64,000 nt of DNA from Camarhynchus parvulus (taxonomy: Eukaryota; Chordata; Aves; Passeriformes; Thraupidae). This document shows positions 33,831-46,747 of the stretch, one piece after another. The position numbers and the translations under genes are program-made. Location of the stretch: the NCBI RefSeq assembly GCF_901933205.1, contig NW_022148721.1:44414-108413 (forward strand). The letters are read 5' to 3'. The notes under the pieces are model-generated. The model saw only the letters and a program-made list of their open reading frames with translations, searched no databases and had not been told where the DNA came from. How positions within the stretch are numbered: position 1 is the first letter of the stretch; every line of letters starts with the position of its first letter.

Positions 33831-35161
33831 CAGGAACCGGGGCTGGTGACTTTTGCTTCAGAGGGAAAGGGCCGTTGTTTATGTTTGGGGGCCTGAGGCC
33901 CGGAGTGGCCGGCTGGCTCCTGAAAATCCGCGATATGCAGGATGCCTCCCAGACCCAAGCTGGCACCAGTGCCAACTCGGGCTGGTTTGATGGTGCCAAC
34001 GGAGTCCTACAGTCTGCCATCAGGAACCAGGGCAGGTGACTTTTGTTTCCCAGGGAAAGGGCCGTTGTTTCTATTTGGGGGCCTGTAGCCTAGAGTGGCC
34101 GGCTGGCTCCTGAAAATCCACGATACGCAGGATGCCTCCCAGACCCAAGCTGCCACCAGTGCCAACACGGGCTGGTTTGATAGTGCCAACGGAGTCCTTC
34201 AATCTACCATGCGGAACCTGGGCATGTGACTTTTGTTTCAAAGGGAAAGGGCCGAAGATTATATTTGGAGGTCTATAGACAGGAGTGGCCGGCTGGCTCC
34301 TGAAAATCCGCGATACAGGGAATGATTCCCAGACCCAAGCTGGCACCAGTGCCAACTCGGGCTGGTTTGATAGTGCCAACGGAGTCCTGCAATCTGCCAT
34401 CAGGAACCAGGCCAGGCGACTTTTATTTCCAAGGGAATTTGCCTTTGTTTAAATTTGGGGCTCTGTGGCCCCGAGTGGCCGGCTGGCTCCTGAAAAATCC
34501 AGCGGTACAGGGAATGATTCCCAGACCCAAGCTGGCACCAGTGCCAACTCGGGCTGGTTTGATAGTGCCAATGGAGTCCTACAATCTGCCATCAGGAACC
34601 GGGGCAGGTGACTTTTGTTTCAGAGGGAATGGACCGTTGTTTATATTTGGGGGTATGTGCACAGGAGTGGCCGGCTGGCTCCTGAAAATCCGCGATACAG
34701 GGAATGATTCCCAGACCCAAGCTGGCACCAGTGCCAACTCGGGCTGGTTTGATAGTGCCAACGGAGTCCTACAATCTGCCATCAGGGACCTGGGCAGGTG
34801 ACTTTTGCTTCAAAGGGAAAGGGCAGGTATTTATATTTAGGAACCTGAGGCACGGAGAGGCCCGCTGGCTCCTGAAAATCCGCGATACGCAGGATGCCTC
34901 CCAGACCCAAGATGGCACCAGAGCCAACTCGGGCTGGTTTGATAGTACCAATGGAGTCCTACAATCTGCCATCAGGAACCTGGGCAGGTGACTTTGTTTC
35001 AGAGGGAAAGGGCCGTTGTTTATATTTGGGGGTCTGGGGACAGCAGTGGCCGGCTGGCTCCTGAAAATCCGCGATACAGGGAATGATTCCCAGACCCAAG
35101 CTGGCACCAGTGCCAACTCAGGCTGATTTGATAGTGCCAACGGAGTCCTACAATCTGCCAT
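33831..35161 (+). repeat. Satellite with r3, r5', r6 and an x1-x2 pair
   Basis: r3 (34020), r5' (34210) and r6 (34400) are followed by x1 (GGAATGGACCG, GGGTATGTGCACAGG) and x2 (GGGACCTGGGCAGG, GGGCAGGTATTTATATT). The region pairs with 41997-43322 at offsets of 8166, 8353 and 8161 bp, because each side has one extra monomer. Confidence 0.8.
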
Positions 35162-35920
35162 CAGGAACCGGGGCTGATGACCTTTCCTTCCCAGGGAATG
35201 GATCGTTGTTTATGTTTGGGGCTCTGTGGCCTGGAATGCCCGGCTGGCTCCTGAAAATCTACAATACGCAGGATTCCTCCCAGACCCAAGCTGGCACCAG
35301 TGCCAACTCGGGCTGGTTTGATAGTGCCAACGGAGTCCTAAAATCTGCCATCAGGAACCGGGGCTGGTGACTTTTGTTTCCCAGGGAAAGGGTCGTTGTT
35401 TATGTTTCCGGGCCGGTGGACAGGAGTGGCCAGCTGGCTCCTGAAAATCTGCCATACAGGGAATGCTTCCCAGACCCAAGCTGGCACCAGTGCCACCTCA
35501 GGCTAGTTTCATAGTGCCAACGGAGTCCTACAATCTGCCATCCGGGAACTGGGCAAGTGATTTTGGTTTCACAGGGAAAGTGCCATTGTTTATGTTTGGG
35601 GGTCTATGGACAGGAGTGGCCGGCTGGCTCCTGAAAATCAGCAATACAGGGAATGATTCACAGAAACAAGTTGGCACCAGGGCCAAATCGGGCTGGTTTG
35701 ATAGTGCCACGGAGTCCTACAATCTGCCATCCAGAACCTGGGCAGGTGACTTTTGTTTCAGAGAGAAAGGGCCGTTGTTTATATTTGGGGGTCTGTTGAA
35801 AGGAGGGGTCGGCTGGCTCCTGAAAATCCGCGATACAGGGAATGATTTTCAGACCCAAGCTGGCACCCGTGCCAATTCGGGCTGGTTTGATAGTGCCAAC
35901 GGAGTCCTACAATCTGCCAT
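35162..35920 (+). repeat. T cassette
   Basis: t1-t4 with ATCTACAATACGCAGGATTC after t1. The base missing in GATAGTGCCACGGAG (near 35705) and CAGGGCCAAATCGG are private to this copy. It pairs with 43323-44082. Confidence 0.85.
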
Positions 35921-36679
35921 CAGGACCAGGGGCAGGTGACTTTTGTTTCAGAGGGAAAGGGCCGTTGTTTATATTTGGGGCTCTGTGGCCTGGAATGGCC
36001 GGCTGGCTCCTGAAAATCTACAATACGCAGGATTCCTCCCAGACCCAAGCTGGCACCAGTGCCAACTCGGGCTGGTTTGATAGTGCCAACGGAGTCCTAA
36101 AATCTGCCATAAGGAACCGGGGCTGGTGACTTTTGTTTCCCAGGGAAAGGGTCGTTGTTTATGTTTCCGGGCCGGTGGACAGGAGTGGCCAGCTGGCTCC
36201 TGAAAATCTGCGATACAGGGAATGCTTCCCAGACCCAAGCTGGCACCAGTGCCAGCTCAGGCTAGTTTCATAGTGCCAACGGACTCCTACAATCTGCCAT
36301 CCGGGAACTGGGCAAGTGATTTTGGTTTTACAGGGAAAGTGCCGTTGTTTATGTTTGGGGGTCTGTGGACAGGAGTGGCCGGCTGGCTCCTGAAAATCAG
36401 CAATACAGGGAATGATTCCCAGAAACAAGTTGGCACCAGGGCCAAATCGGGCTGGTTTGATAGTGCCAACGGAGTCCTACAATTTACCATCCAGAACCTG
36501 GGCAGGTGACCTTTGTTTCAGAGAGAAAGGGCCGTTGTTTATATTTGGGGTCTGTTGAAAGGAGTGGCCAGCTGGCTCCTGAAAATCCTCGATATAGGGA
36601 ACGCTTCCCAGACCCAAGCTGGCACCCGTGCCAACTCGGGCTGGTTTGATAGTGCCAACGGAGTCCTACAATCTGCCAT
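35921..36679 (+). repeat. T cassette with hybrid first monomer and m3 at the end
   Basis: The first monomer has a GTTTCAGAGGG head and a t1 tail (GGCCTGGAATGG). The last position holds m3 (GGGGTCTGTTGAAAGGAGTG) instead of t4, which links the T region to the M region on the right. Confidence 0.8.
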
Positions 36680-37250
36680 GTGGAACCTGGGCAGGTGACT
36701 TTTGTTTCCCAGGGAAAGTGCCATTGTTTATGTTTGGGGATCTGTTGACAGGAGTGGCCGGCTGGCTCCTTCAAATCCGCGATACAGGGAATGCTTCCCA
36801 GACCCAAGCTGGCACCAGTGCCAACTCAGGCTGGTTTGATAGTGCCAACGGAGTCCTACAATCTGCCATCATGAACCTGGGCAGGTGACTTTTGTTTCAG
36901 AGGGAAAGGGCCGTTGATAATATTTGGGGGTCTGTGGACAGGAGTGGCCGGCTGGCTCCTGAAAATCCGCGATACAGGGAATGCTTCCCAGACCCAAGCT
37001 GGCACCAGTGCCAACTCCGGCTGGTTTGATAGTGCCAACGGAGTCCTACAATCTGCCATCAAGGACCGGGGCAGGTGACTTTTGTTTCAGAGGGAAAGGG
37101 CCGTTGTTTATATTTGGGTGTCTGTGGACAGGAGTGGCCGGCTGGCTCCTGAAAAATCCGCGATACAGGGAATGATTCCCAGACCCAAGCTGGCACCAGT
37201 GCCAACTCGGGCTGGTTTGATAGTGCCAACGGAGTCCTACAATCTGCCAT
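36680..37250 (+). repeat. H8 tail, f-g-h
   Basis: f with CTCCTTCAAATCC, g with GTTGATAATATTTGG and h with GGGTGTCTGTGGACAGG are followed by m1. The region matches 26640-27190 at an offset of 10060 bp. Confidence 0.8.
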
Positions 37251-39338
37251 CAGGAACCGGGGCTGGTGACTTTTGTTTCAGAGGGAAAGGTGCCTTGTTT
37301 ATGTTTGGGGGTCTGTGGCCCGGAGTGGCCGGGTGGCTCCTGAAAATCCGCGATACGCAGGATGCCTCCCAGACCCAAGCTGGCACCAGTGCCAACTCGG
37401 GCTGGTTTGATAGTGCCAACGGAGTCCTACAATCTGCCATCCGGAACCTGGGCAGGTGATTTTGGTTTCACAGGGAAAGGGCCGTTGTTTATGTTTGGGG
37501 GTCTGTGCACAGGAGTGGCCGGCTGGCTCCTGAAAATCCGCGATAGAGGGAATGATTCCCAGACCCAAGCTGGCACCAGTGCCAACTCGGGCTGGTTTCA
37601 TAGTGCCAACGGAGTCCTACAATCTGCCATGCGGAACCTGTGCAGGTGACTTTTGTTTCAGAGAGAAAGGGCCGTTGTTTATATTTGGGGTCTGTTGAAA
37701 GGAGTGGCTGGCTGGCTCCTGAAAATCCGCGATACAGGGAATGCTTCCCAGACCCAAGATGGAACCATTGCCAAATCGGGCTGGTTTGATAGTGCCAACG
37801 GAGTTTTACAATCTGCCATCAGGAACCGGGGCTGATGACTTTCTCCTTCCCAGGAAAGTGCCATTGTTTATGTTTGGGGTCTGAGGCCGGAGTGGCCGGG
37901 CTGGCTCCTGAAAATCCGCTGATACGCAGGATGCATCCCAGACCCAAGCTGGCAGCAGTGCCAACTCGGGCTGGTTTGATAGTGCCAACGGAGTCCTGAA
38001 ATCTGCCATCAGGAACCGGGGCTGGTGAGTTTTGTTTCCCAGAGAAATTGCCGTTGTTTATATTCGGGTCTCTGTAGCCCAGAGTGGCCGGCTGCCTCCT
38101 GAAAATCCGCGATACAGGGAATGATTCCCAGACCCAAGCTGGCACCAGTGCCAACTCGGGCTGGTTTGATAGTGCCAACGGAGTCCTACAATCTGCCATC
38201 AGGAACCGGGACTGATGACTTTTCCTTCCCTGGGAACGGGTCGTTGCTTATGTTTCAGGGCCGGTGGAGAGCAGTGACCGGCTGGCTCCTGAAAATCCGC
38301 GAAACAGGGAATGCTTCCCAGACCCAAGCTGGCACCAGTGCCAACTCAGGCTAATTTCATAGTGCCAACGGAGTCCTACAATCTGCCATCAGGACCAGGG
38401 GCTGGTGACTTTTATTTCAGAGGGAAAGGGTCCTTGTTTATATTTGGTGCTCTGTGGCCCGGAGTGGCCGGTTGGTTCCTGAAAATCCGCGATACAGGCA
38501 ATGCTTCCCAGACCCAAGCTGGCACCAGTACCAACTCGGGCTGGTTTGATAGTGCCAACGGATTCCTACAATCTGCCATGCGGAACCTGGGCAGGTGACT
38601 TTTGTTTCAGAGAGAAAGGGACGTTGTTTATATTTGGGGTCTGTTGAAAAGAGTGGCCGGCTGGCTCCTGAAAATCCGCGATACAGGGAATGATTCCCAG
38701 ACCCAAGCTGGAACCAGTGCCAAATCGGGCTGGTTTGATAGTGCCAACGGAGTTTTACAATCTGCCATCAGGAACCGGGGCTGATGACTTTTCCTTCCCA
38801 GGGAAAGTGCCATTGTTTATGTTTGGGGGTCTGTGGCCCGGAGTGGCCGGCTGGCTCCTGAAAATCCGCGATACGCAGGATGCCTCCCAGACCCAAGCTG
38901 GCACCAGTGCCAGCTCAGGCTGGTTTGATAGTGCCAACGGAGTCCTAAAATCTGCCATCAGGAACCTGGGCTGGTGAGTTTTGTTTCCCAGAGAAAGTGC
39001 CGTTGTTTATATTCTGGTCTCTGTAGCCCAGAGTGGCCGGCTGCCTCCTGAAAATGCGCGATACAGGGAATGATTCCCAGACCCAAGCTGGCACCAGTGC
39101 CAACTCGGGCTGGTTTGATAGTGCCAACGGAGTCCTACAATCTCCCATCAGGAACCAGGACTGATGACTTTTCCTTCCCTGGAAAAGGGTCGTTGTTTAT
39201 GTTTCAGGGCCGGTGGAGAGGAGTGGCCGGCTGGCTCCTGAAAATCCGCGAAACAGGGAATGCTTCCCAGACCCAAGCTGGCACCAGTGCCAACTCGGGC
39301 TAGTTTCATAGTGCCAACGGAGTCCTACAATCTGCCAT
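37251..39338 (+). repeat. Long M block, 11 monomers (m1-m7, m3-m6)
   Basis: This is the cleanest order of M in the window. The first six monomers share private variants with 168-1306 (offset 37083 bp). The last part matches 30606-31742 (offset 7593 bp). The m4 monomer near 37850 has several indels (TTTCTCCTTCCCAGG, GGCCGGGCTGG, CGCTGATACG). Confidence 0.85.
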
Positions 39339-41426
39339 CAGGACAAGGGGCTGGTGACTTTTGTTTCACAGGGAAAGGGTCCTTGTTTTTGATTGGGGGT
39401 CTGTGGCCCGGAGTGGCCGGCTGGCTCCTGAAAATCCGCGATACAGGGAATGCTTCCCAGACCCAAGCTGGCACCAGTGCCAAATCGGGCTGGTTTGATA
39501 GTGCCAACGGAGTCCTACAATCTGCCATCAGGAACCGGGGCTGGTGAATTTTATTTCAGATGGAAACAGCCGTTGTTTATGCTTGGGGCTCTGTGGCCCG
39601 GAGTGGCCGGCTGGCTCCTGAAAATCCGCGATACGCAGGATGCCTCCCAGACCCAAGCTGGCACCAGTGCCAACTCGGGCTGGTTTGATAGTGCCAACGG
39701 AGTCCTACAATCTCCCATCCGGAACCTGGGCAGGTGACTTTTGTTTCAGAGGGAAAGGGCCGTTGTTTATATTTGGGGGTCTGAGGACAGCAGTGGCCGG
39801 CTGGCTCCTGAAAATCCGCGATAGAGGGAATGATTCCCAGACCCAAGCTGGCACCAGTGCCAACTCGGGCTGGTTTGATAGTGCCAACGGAGTCCTACAA
39901 TCTGCCATCAGGAACCTGGGCAGGTGACTTTTGTTTCAGAGGGAAAGGACCGTTGTTTATATTTGGGGTCTGTGGCCCGGAGTGGCCGGCTGGCTCCTGA
40001 AAATCCGCGATACAGGAAATGATTCCCAGACCCAAGCTGGCACCAGTGACAACTCGGGCTGGTTTCATAGTGCCAACGGAGTCCTACAATCTGCCATCAG
40101 GAACCTGGACAGGCGACTTTTATTTCCAAGGGAATGTGCCGTTATTTATGTTTGGGGGTCTGTGGACAGGAGTGGCCGGCTGGCTCCTGAAAATCCGCGA
40201 TACGCAGGATGCATCCCAGACCCAAGCTGGCACCAGTGCCAACTCGTGCTGGTTTGATAGTGCCAACGGAGTCCTACAATCTGCCATCAGGGACCTGGGT
40301 TGGTGACGTTTGATTCAAAGGGAAAGGGCCGTTGTTTATATTTGGGAACCTGAGGCCCGGAGTGGCCCGCTGGCTCCTGAAAATCCACGATACGCAGAAT
40401 GCCTCCCAGACCCAAGCTGGCACCAGTGCCAACTCGGCCTACTTTCATAGTGCCAACGGAGTCCTACAATCTGCCATCAGGACCGGGGGCTGGTGGCTTT
40501 TGTTTCAGAGGGAAAGGGCCGTTGTTTATGCTTGGGGCTCCGTGGCCCGAAGTGGCCGGCTGGCTCTTGAAAATCCGCGATACGCAGGATGCCTCCCAGA
40601 CCCAGGCTGGCACCAGTGCCAACTCGGGCTGGTTTGATAGTGCCAACGGAGTCCTACAATCTGCCATCCGGAACCTGGGCATGTGACTTTTTTTTCAAAG
40701 GGAAAGGTCCGTTATTTAGGTTTGGGGGCCATAGGCCCGGAGTGGCCGGGTGGCTCCTGAAATCCGCGATACGCAGGATGCCTCCCAGACCCAAGCTGGC
40801 ACCAGTGCCAACTCGGGCTGGTTTGATAGTGCCAACGGAGTCCTACAATCTGCCATCAGAAACCTGGGCAGGCGACTTTTTATTTCAAGGGAAATGTGCC
40901 GTTGTTTATATTTGGGGGTCTGTGGACAGGAGTGGCCGGCTGGCTCCTGAAAATCCCGGATACGCAGGATGCCTCCCAGACCCAAGCTGGCACCAGTGCC
41001 AACTCAGGCTGGTTTGATAGTGCCAACGGAGTCCTACAATCTGCCATCAGGAACCGGGGCTGATGACTTTTCCTTCCCAGGTAAAGGGTCCTTGATTATG
41101 TTTGGGGCTCTGTGGCCCGGAGTGGCCGGCTGGCTCCTGAAAATCCGCGATACAGGGAATGATTCCCAGACCCAAGCTGGCACCAGTGACAACTCGGGCG
41201 GGTTTGATAGTGCCAACGGAGTCCTACAATCTGCCATCAGAAACCTGGGCAGGCGACTTTTTTTCCAAGGGAATGTGCCGTTGTTTATATTTGGGGGTCT
41301 CTGGACAGGAGTGGCCGGCTGGCTCCTGAAAATCCGCGATACGCAGGATGCCTCCCAGACCCAAGCTGGCACTAGTGCCAACTCAGGCTGGTTTGATAGT
41401 GCCAACGGAGTCCTACAATCTGCCAT
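39339..41426 (+). repeat. Satellite matching 31743-33071 with four extra monomers
   Basis: The extra monomers lie at about 40210-40970 and include GGGACCTGGGTTGGTGACG, GGACCGGGGGCTGGTGGC and an r5-like GGTCCGTTATTTAGG. Single-base indels occur near 40740 and 40960. Confidence 0.8.
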
Positions 41427-41996
41427 CAGGAACCGGGGCTGGTGAGTTTTGTTTCCCAGGGAAAGGGTCGTTGTTTATGTTTCCGGGCCGGTGGACAGGA
41501 GTGGCCAGCTGGCTCCTGAAAATCTGCGATACAGGGAATGCTTCCCAGACCCAAGCGGGCACCAGTGCCAGCTCAGGCTAGTTTCATAGTGCCAACGGAG
41601 TCCTACAATCTGCCATCCGGGTACTGGGCAAGTGATTTTTGTTTCACAGGGAAAGGGCCGTGGTTTATATTTGGGGGTCTCTGGACAGGAGTGGCCGTCT
41701 GGCTCCTGAAAATCCGCGATACAGGGAATGATCCCCAGACCCAAGCTGGCACCAGTGCCAACTCGGGCTGGTTTGATAGTGCCAACGGAGTCCTACAATC
41801 TGCCATCCAGAACCTGGGCAGGTGACTTTTGTTTCAGAGAGAAAGGGCCGTTGTTTATATTTGGGGGTCTGTTGAAAGGAGGGGCCGGCTGGCTCCTGAA
41901 AATCCGCGATACAGGGAATGATTCCCAGACCCAAGCTGGCACCAGCGCCAACTCGGGCTGGTTTGATAATGCCAATGGAGTCCTAAACTCTGCCAT
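41427..41996 (+). repeat. T cassette without t1 (t2-t3-t4)
   Basis: Near-identical to the t2-t3 of 33072-33830. It ends with TTTGATAATGCCAATGGAG and CTAAACTCTGCC, a t4 end shared with 43323-44082 and 58523-59282. Confidence 0.85.
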
Positions 41997-43322
41997 CAGG
42001 AACCGGGGCTGGTGACTTTTGCTTCAGAGGGAAAGGGCCGTTGTTTATATTTGGGGGCCTGAGGCCCGGAGTGGCCGGCTGGCTCCTGAAAATCCGCGAT
42101 ACGCAGGATGCCTCCCAGACCCAAGCTGGCACCAGTGCCAACTCGGGCTGGTTTGATGGTGCCAACGGAGTCCTACAGTCTGCCATCAGGAACCAGGGCA
42201 GGTGACTTTTGTTTCCCAGGGAAAGGGCCGTTGTTTATATTTGGGGGCCTGTAGCCTAGAGTGGCCGGCTGGCTCCTGAAAATCCACGATACGCAGGATG
42301 CCTCTCAGACCCAAGCTGCCACCAGTGCCAACTCGGGCTGGTTTGATAGTGCCAACGGAGTCCTACAATCTGCCATCAGTACCAGGAGCTGGTGACTTTT
42401 ATTTCACAGGGAAAGGGCCGTTGTTTATGTTTGGGGCCATAGGCCGGAGTGGCCGGCTGGCTCCTGAAAATCAGCGAACGCAGGATGCCTCCCAGACCCA
42501 AGCTGGCACCAGTGCCAACACGGGCTGGTTTGATAGTGCCAACGGAGTCCTTCAATCTACCATGCGGAACCTGGGCATGTGACTTTTGTTTCAAAGGGAA
42601 AGGGCCGAAGATTATATTTGGAGGTCTATAGACAGGAGTGGCCGGCTGGCTCCTGAAAATCCGCGATACAGGGAATGATTCCCAGACCCAAGCTGGCACC
42701 AGTGCCAACTCGGGCTGGTTTGATAGTGCCAACGGAGTCCTACAATCTGCCATCAGGAACCAGGGCAGGCGACTTTTATTTCCAAGGGAATTTGCCTTTG
42801 TTTCAATTTGGGGCTCTGTGGCCCGGAGTGGCCGGCTGGCTCCTGAAAATCCGCGGTACAGGGAATGATTCCCAGACCCAAGCTGGCACCAGTGCCAACT
42901 CGGGCTGGTTTGATAGTGCCAACGGAGTCCTACAATCTGCCATCAGGGACCTGGGCAGGTGACTTTTGATTCAAAGGGAAAGGGCAGGTATTTATTTTTG
43001 GGAACCTGAGGCACGGAGAGGCCCGCTGGCTCCTGAAAATCCGCGATACGCAGGATGCCTCCCAGACACAAGATGGCACCAGTGCCAACTCGGGCTGGTT
43101 TGATAGTACCAATGGAGTCCTACAATCTGCCATCAGGAACCTGGGCAGGTGACTTTGTTTCAGAGGGAAAGGGCCGTTGTTTATATTTGGGGGTCTGGGG
43201 ACAGCAGTGGCCGGCTGGCTCCTGAAAATCCGCGATACAGGGAATGATTCCCAGACCCAAGCTGGCACCAGTGCCAACTCAGGCTGATTTGATAGTGCCA
43301 ACGGAGTCCTACAATCTGCCAT
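41997..43322 (+). repeat. GCTTCAGAG monomer, R cassette (r3-r4-r5'-r6), x2 and GGGGACAGCAG monomer
   Basis: r3-r6 occupy 42187-42943. r4 begins CAGTACCAGGAGC and has ACAGGGAAAGG instead of AGAGGG. The two monomers after it, x2 and one with GTCTGGGGACAGCAG, lead into T. Confidence 0.8.
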
Positions 43323-44082
43323 CAGGAACCGGGGCTGATGACTTTTCCTTCCCAGGGAATGGATCGTTGTTTATGTTTGGGGCTCTGTGGCCTGGAATGC
43401 CCGGCTGGCTCCTGAAAATCTACAATACGCAGGATTCCTCCCAGACCCAAGCTGGCACCAGTGCCAACTCGGGCTGGTTTGATAGTGCCAACGGAGTCCT
43501 AAAATCTGCCATCAGGAACCGGGGCTGGTGACTTTTGTTTCCCAGGGAAAGGGTCGTTGTTTATGTTTCCGGGCCGGTGGACAGGAGTGGCCAGCTGGCT
43601 CCTGAAAATCTGCGATACAGGGAATGCTTCCCAGACCCAAGCTGGCACCAGTGCCACCTCAGGCTAGTTTCATAGTGCCAACGGAGTCCTACAATCTGCC
43701 ATCCGGGAACTGGGCAAGTGATTTTGGTTTCACAGGGAAAGTGCCATTGTTTATGTTTGGGGGTCTATGGACAGGAGTGGCCGGCTGGCTCCTGAAAATC
43801 AGCAATACAGGGAATGATTCCCAGAAACAAGTTGGCACCAGTGCCAAATCGGGCTGGTTTGATAGTGCCAACGGAGTCCTACAATCTGCCATCCAGAACC
43901 TGGGCAGGTGACTTTTGTTTCAGAGAGAAAGGGCCGTTGTTTATATTTGGGGGTCTGTTGAAAGGAGGGGCCGGCTGGCTCCTGAAAATCCGCGATACAG
44001 GGAATGATTCCCAGACCCAAGCTGGCACCAGCGCCAACTCGGGCTGGTTTGATAATGCCAATGGAGTCCTAAACTCTGCCAT
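43323..44082 (+). repeat. T cassette (26-monomer unit, copy 1)
   Basis: t1-t4; the start-to-start distance is 4942 bp to the copy at 48265 and then 4940 bp to the one at 53205. t1 has GGAATGCCCGG, shared with 35162-35920. Confidence 0.85.
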
Positions 44083-44843
44083 CAGGAACCGGGGCTGGTG
44101 ACTTTTGCTTCAGAGGGAAAGGGCCGTTGTTTATATTTGGGGGCCTGAGGCCCGGAGTGGCCGGCTGGCTCCTGAAAATCCGCGATACGCAGGATGCCTC
44201 CCAGACCCAAGCTGGCACCAGTGCCAACTCGGGCTGGTTTGATGGTGCCAACGGAGTCCTACAATCTGCCATCAGGAACCAGGGCAGGTGACTTTTGTTT
44301 CCACAGGGAAAGGGCCGTTGTTTATGTTTGGGGGCCTGTAGCCTAGAGTGGCCGGGCTGGCTCCTGAAAATCCACGATACGCAGGATGCCTCTCAGACCC
44401 AAGCTGCCACCAGTGCCAACTCGGGCTGGTTTGATAGTGCCAACGGAGTCCTACAATCTGCCATCAGTACCAGGAGCTGGTGACTTTTATTTCACAGGGA
44501 AAGGGCCGTTGTTTATGTTTGGGGGCCGTAGGCCCGAGTGGCCGGCTGGCTCCTAAAAAATCAGCGAAACGTAGGATGCCTCCCAGACCCAAGCTGGCAC
44601 CAGTGCCAACTCGGGCTGGTTTGATAGTGCCAACGGAGTCCTTCAATCTACCATGCGGAACCTGGGCATGTGACTTTTGTTTCAAAAGGAAAGGGCCGTA
44701 GTTTATATTTGGGGTCTATAGACAGGAGTGGCCGGCTGGCTCCTGAAAATCCGCGATACAGGGAATGATTCCCAGACCCAAGCTGGCACCAGTGCCAATT
44801 CGGGCTGGTTTGATAGTGCCAACGGAGTCCTACAATCTGCCAT
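44083..44843 (+). repeat. Four monomers: GCTTCAGAG, r3, r4, r5'
   Basis: From about 44300 one-base indels appear (TTTCCACAGGG, GGCCGGGCTGG, CCTAAAAAATC). Confidence 0.75.
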
Positions 44844-45792
44844 CAGGACCAGGGGCTGGTGAGTTTTGTTTCCCAGGGAAAGTGCCGTTGTTTATATTCG
44901 GGTCTCTGCGCCCGGAGTGGCCGGGCTGGCTCCTGAAAAATCCGCGATACGCAGAAAATGCTTCCCAGACCCAAGCTGGCACCAGTGCCAACTCGGGCTG
45001 GTTTGATAGTGCCAACGGAGTCCCACAATCTGACATCACGAACCGGGGCTGATGACTTTTCCTTCCCAGGGAAAGGTTCGATATTTATGTTTGGGGCCGG
45101 TCGCCGGAGTGGCCAGCTGGCTCCTGAAAATCCGCGATATGCAGGATGCCCCCAAGACCCAAGCTGGCACCAGTGCCAACTCGGGCTGGTTTGATGGTGC
45201 CAACGGAGTCCTACAATCTGCCATCAGGAACCGGGGCAGGTGACTTTTGTTTCCCAGGGAAAGGGCCGTTGTTTATATTTGGGGCCTGTAGCCCAGAGTG
45301 GCCGGCTGGCTCCTGAAAATCCGCGATACGCAGGATGCCTCTCAGACCCAAGCTGCCACCAGTGCCAACTCGGGCTGGTTTGATAGTGCCAACGGAGTCC
45401 TACAGTCTGCCATCAGGACCAGGAGCTGGTGACTTTTATTTCAGAGGGAAAGGGCCGTTGTTTATGTTTGGGGCCCATAGGCCGGAGTGGCCGGGCTGGC
45501 TCCTAAAAATCAGCGATACGCAGGATGCCTCCCAGACCCAAGCTGGCACCAGTGCCAACACGGGCTGGTTTGATAGTGCCAACGGAGTCCTACAATCTGC
45601 CATCCGGAACCTGGGCATGTGACTTTTGTTTCAATGGGACAGGTCCGTTATTTAGGTTTGGGGGCCATAGGCCCGGAGTGGCCGGCTGGCTCCTGAAAAT
45701 CCGCGATATGCAGGATGCCTCCCAGACCCAAGCTGGCACCAGTGACAACTCGGGCTGGTTTGATAGTGCCAACGGAGTCCTACAATCTGCCA
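44844..45792 (+). repeat. R cassette r1-r5
   Basis: Full order. It corresponds to 49405-50351 at an offset of about 4561 bp, two monomers less than the 26-monomer period. r1 and r2 have private indels (CTCTGCGCCCGG, GGTCGCCGGAG). Confidence 0.8.
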
Positions 45793-45983
45793 TCAGAAAC
45801 CTGGGCAGGCGACTTTTTTTTCCAAGGGAATGTGCCGTTGTTTTTGTTTGGGGGTCTCAGGACAGGAGTGGCCATCTGGCTCCTGAAAATCCGCGATATG
45901 CAGGATGCCTCCCAGACCCAAGCTGGCACTAGTGCCAACTCAGGCTGGTTTGATAGTGCCAACGGAGTCCTACAATCTGCCAT

Positions 45984-46747
45984 CAGGAACCGGGGCTGAT
46001 GACTTTTCCTTCCCAGGGAATGGATCGTTGTTTATGTTTGGGGCTCTGTGGCCTGGAATGGCCGGCTGGCTCCTGAAAATCTGCGATACGCAGGATACCT
46101 CCCAGACCCAAGCTGGCACCAGTGCCAACTCGGGCTGGTTTGATAGTGCCAACGGAGTCCTAAAATCTGCCATCAGGAACCGGGGCTGGTGAGTTTTGTT
46201 TCCCAGGGAAAGGGTCGTTGTTTATATTTCGGGCCGGTGGACAGGAGTGGCCAGCTGGCTCCTGAAAATCTGCGATACAGGGAATGCTTCCCAGACCCAA
46301 GCTGGCACCAGTGCCAACTCAGGCTAGTTTCATAGTGCCAACGGAGTCCTACAATCTGCCATCCAGGAACCGGGGCATGTGATTTTTGTTTCACAGGGAA
46401 AGGGCCGTGGGTTTATATTTGGGGGTCTGTGGCCCGGAGTGGCCGTCTGGCTCCTGAAAATCCGCGCATACAGGGAATGATCCCCAGACCCAAGCTGGCA
46501 CCAGTGCCAACTCGGGCTGGTTTGATAGTGCCAACGGAGTCCTACAATCTGCCATCCAGAACCTGGGCAGGTGACTTTTGTTTCAGAGAGAAAGGGCCGT
46601 TGTTTATATTTGGGGGTCTGTTGAAAGGAGGGGCCGGCTGGCTCCTGAAAAACCGCGATACGCAGGAATGATTCCCAGACCCAAGCTGGCACCAGTGCCA
46701 ACTTCGGGCTGGTTTGATAATGCCAATGGAGTCCTAAAATCTGCCAT
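45984..46747 (+). repeat. T cassette
   Basis: t1 has GATACCTCCCAG like 58523-59282. t3 is GGGGCATGTGATTTTTG. t4 contains CCAACTTCGGGCTGG, a private insertion. Confidence 0.8.
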
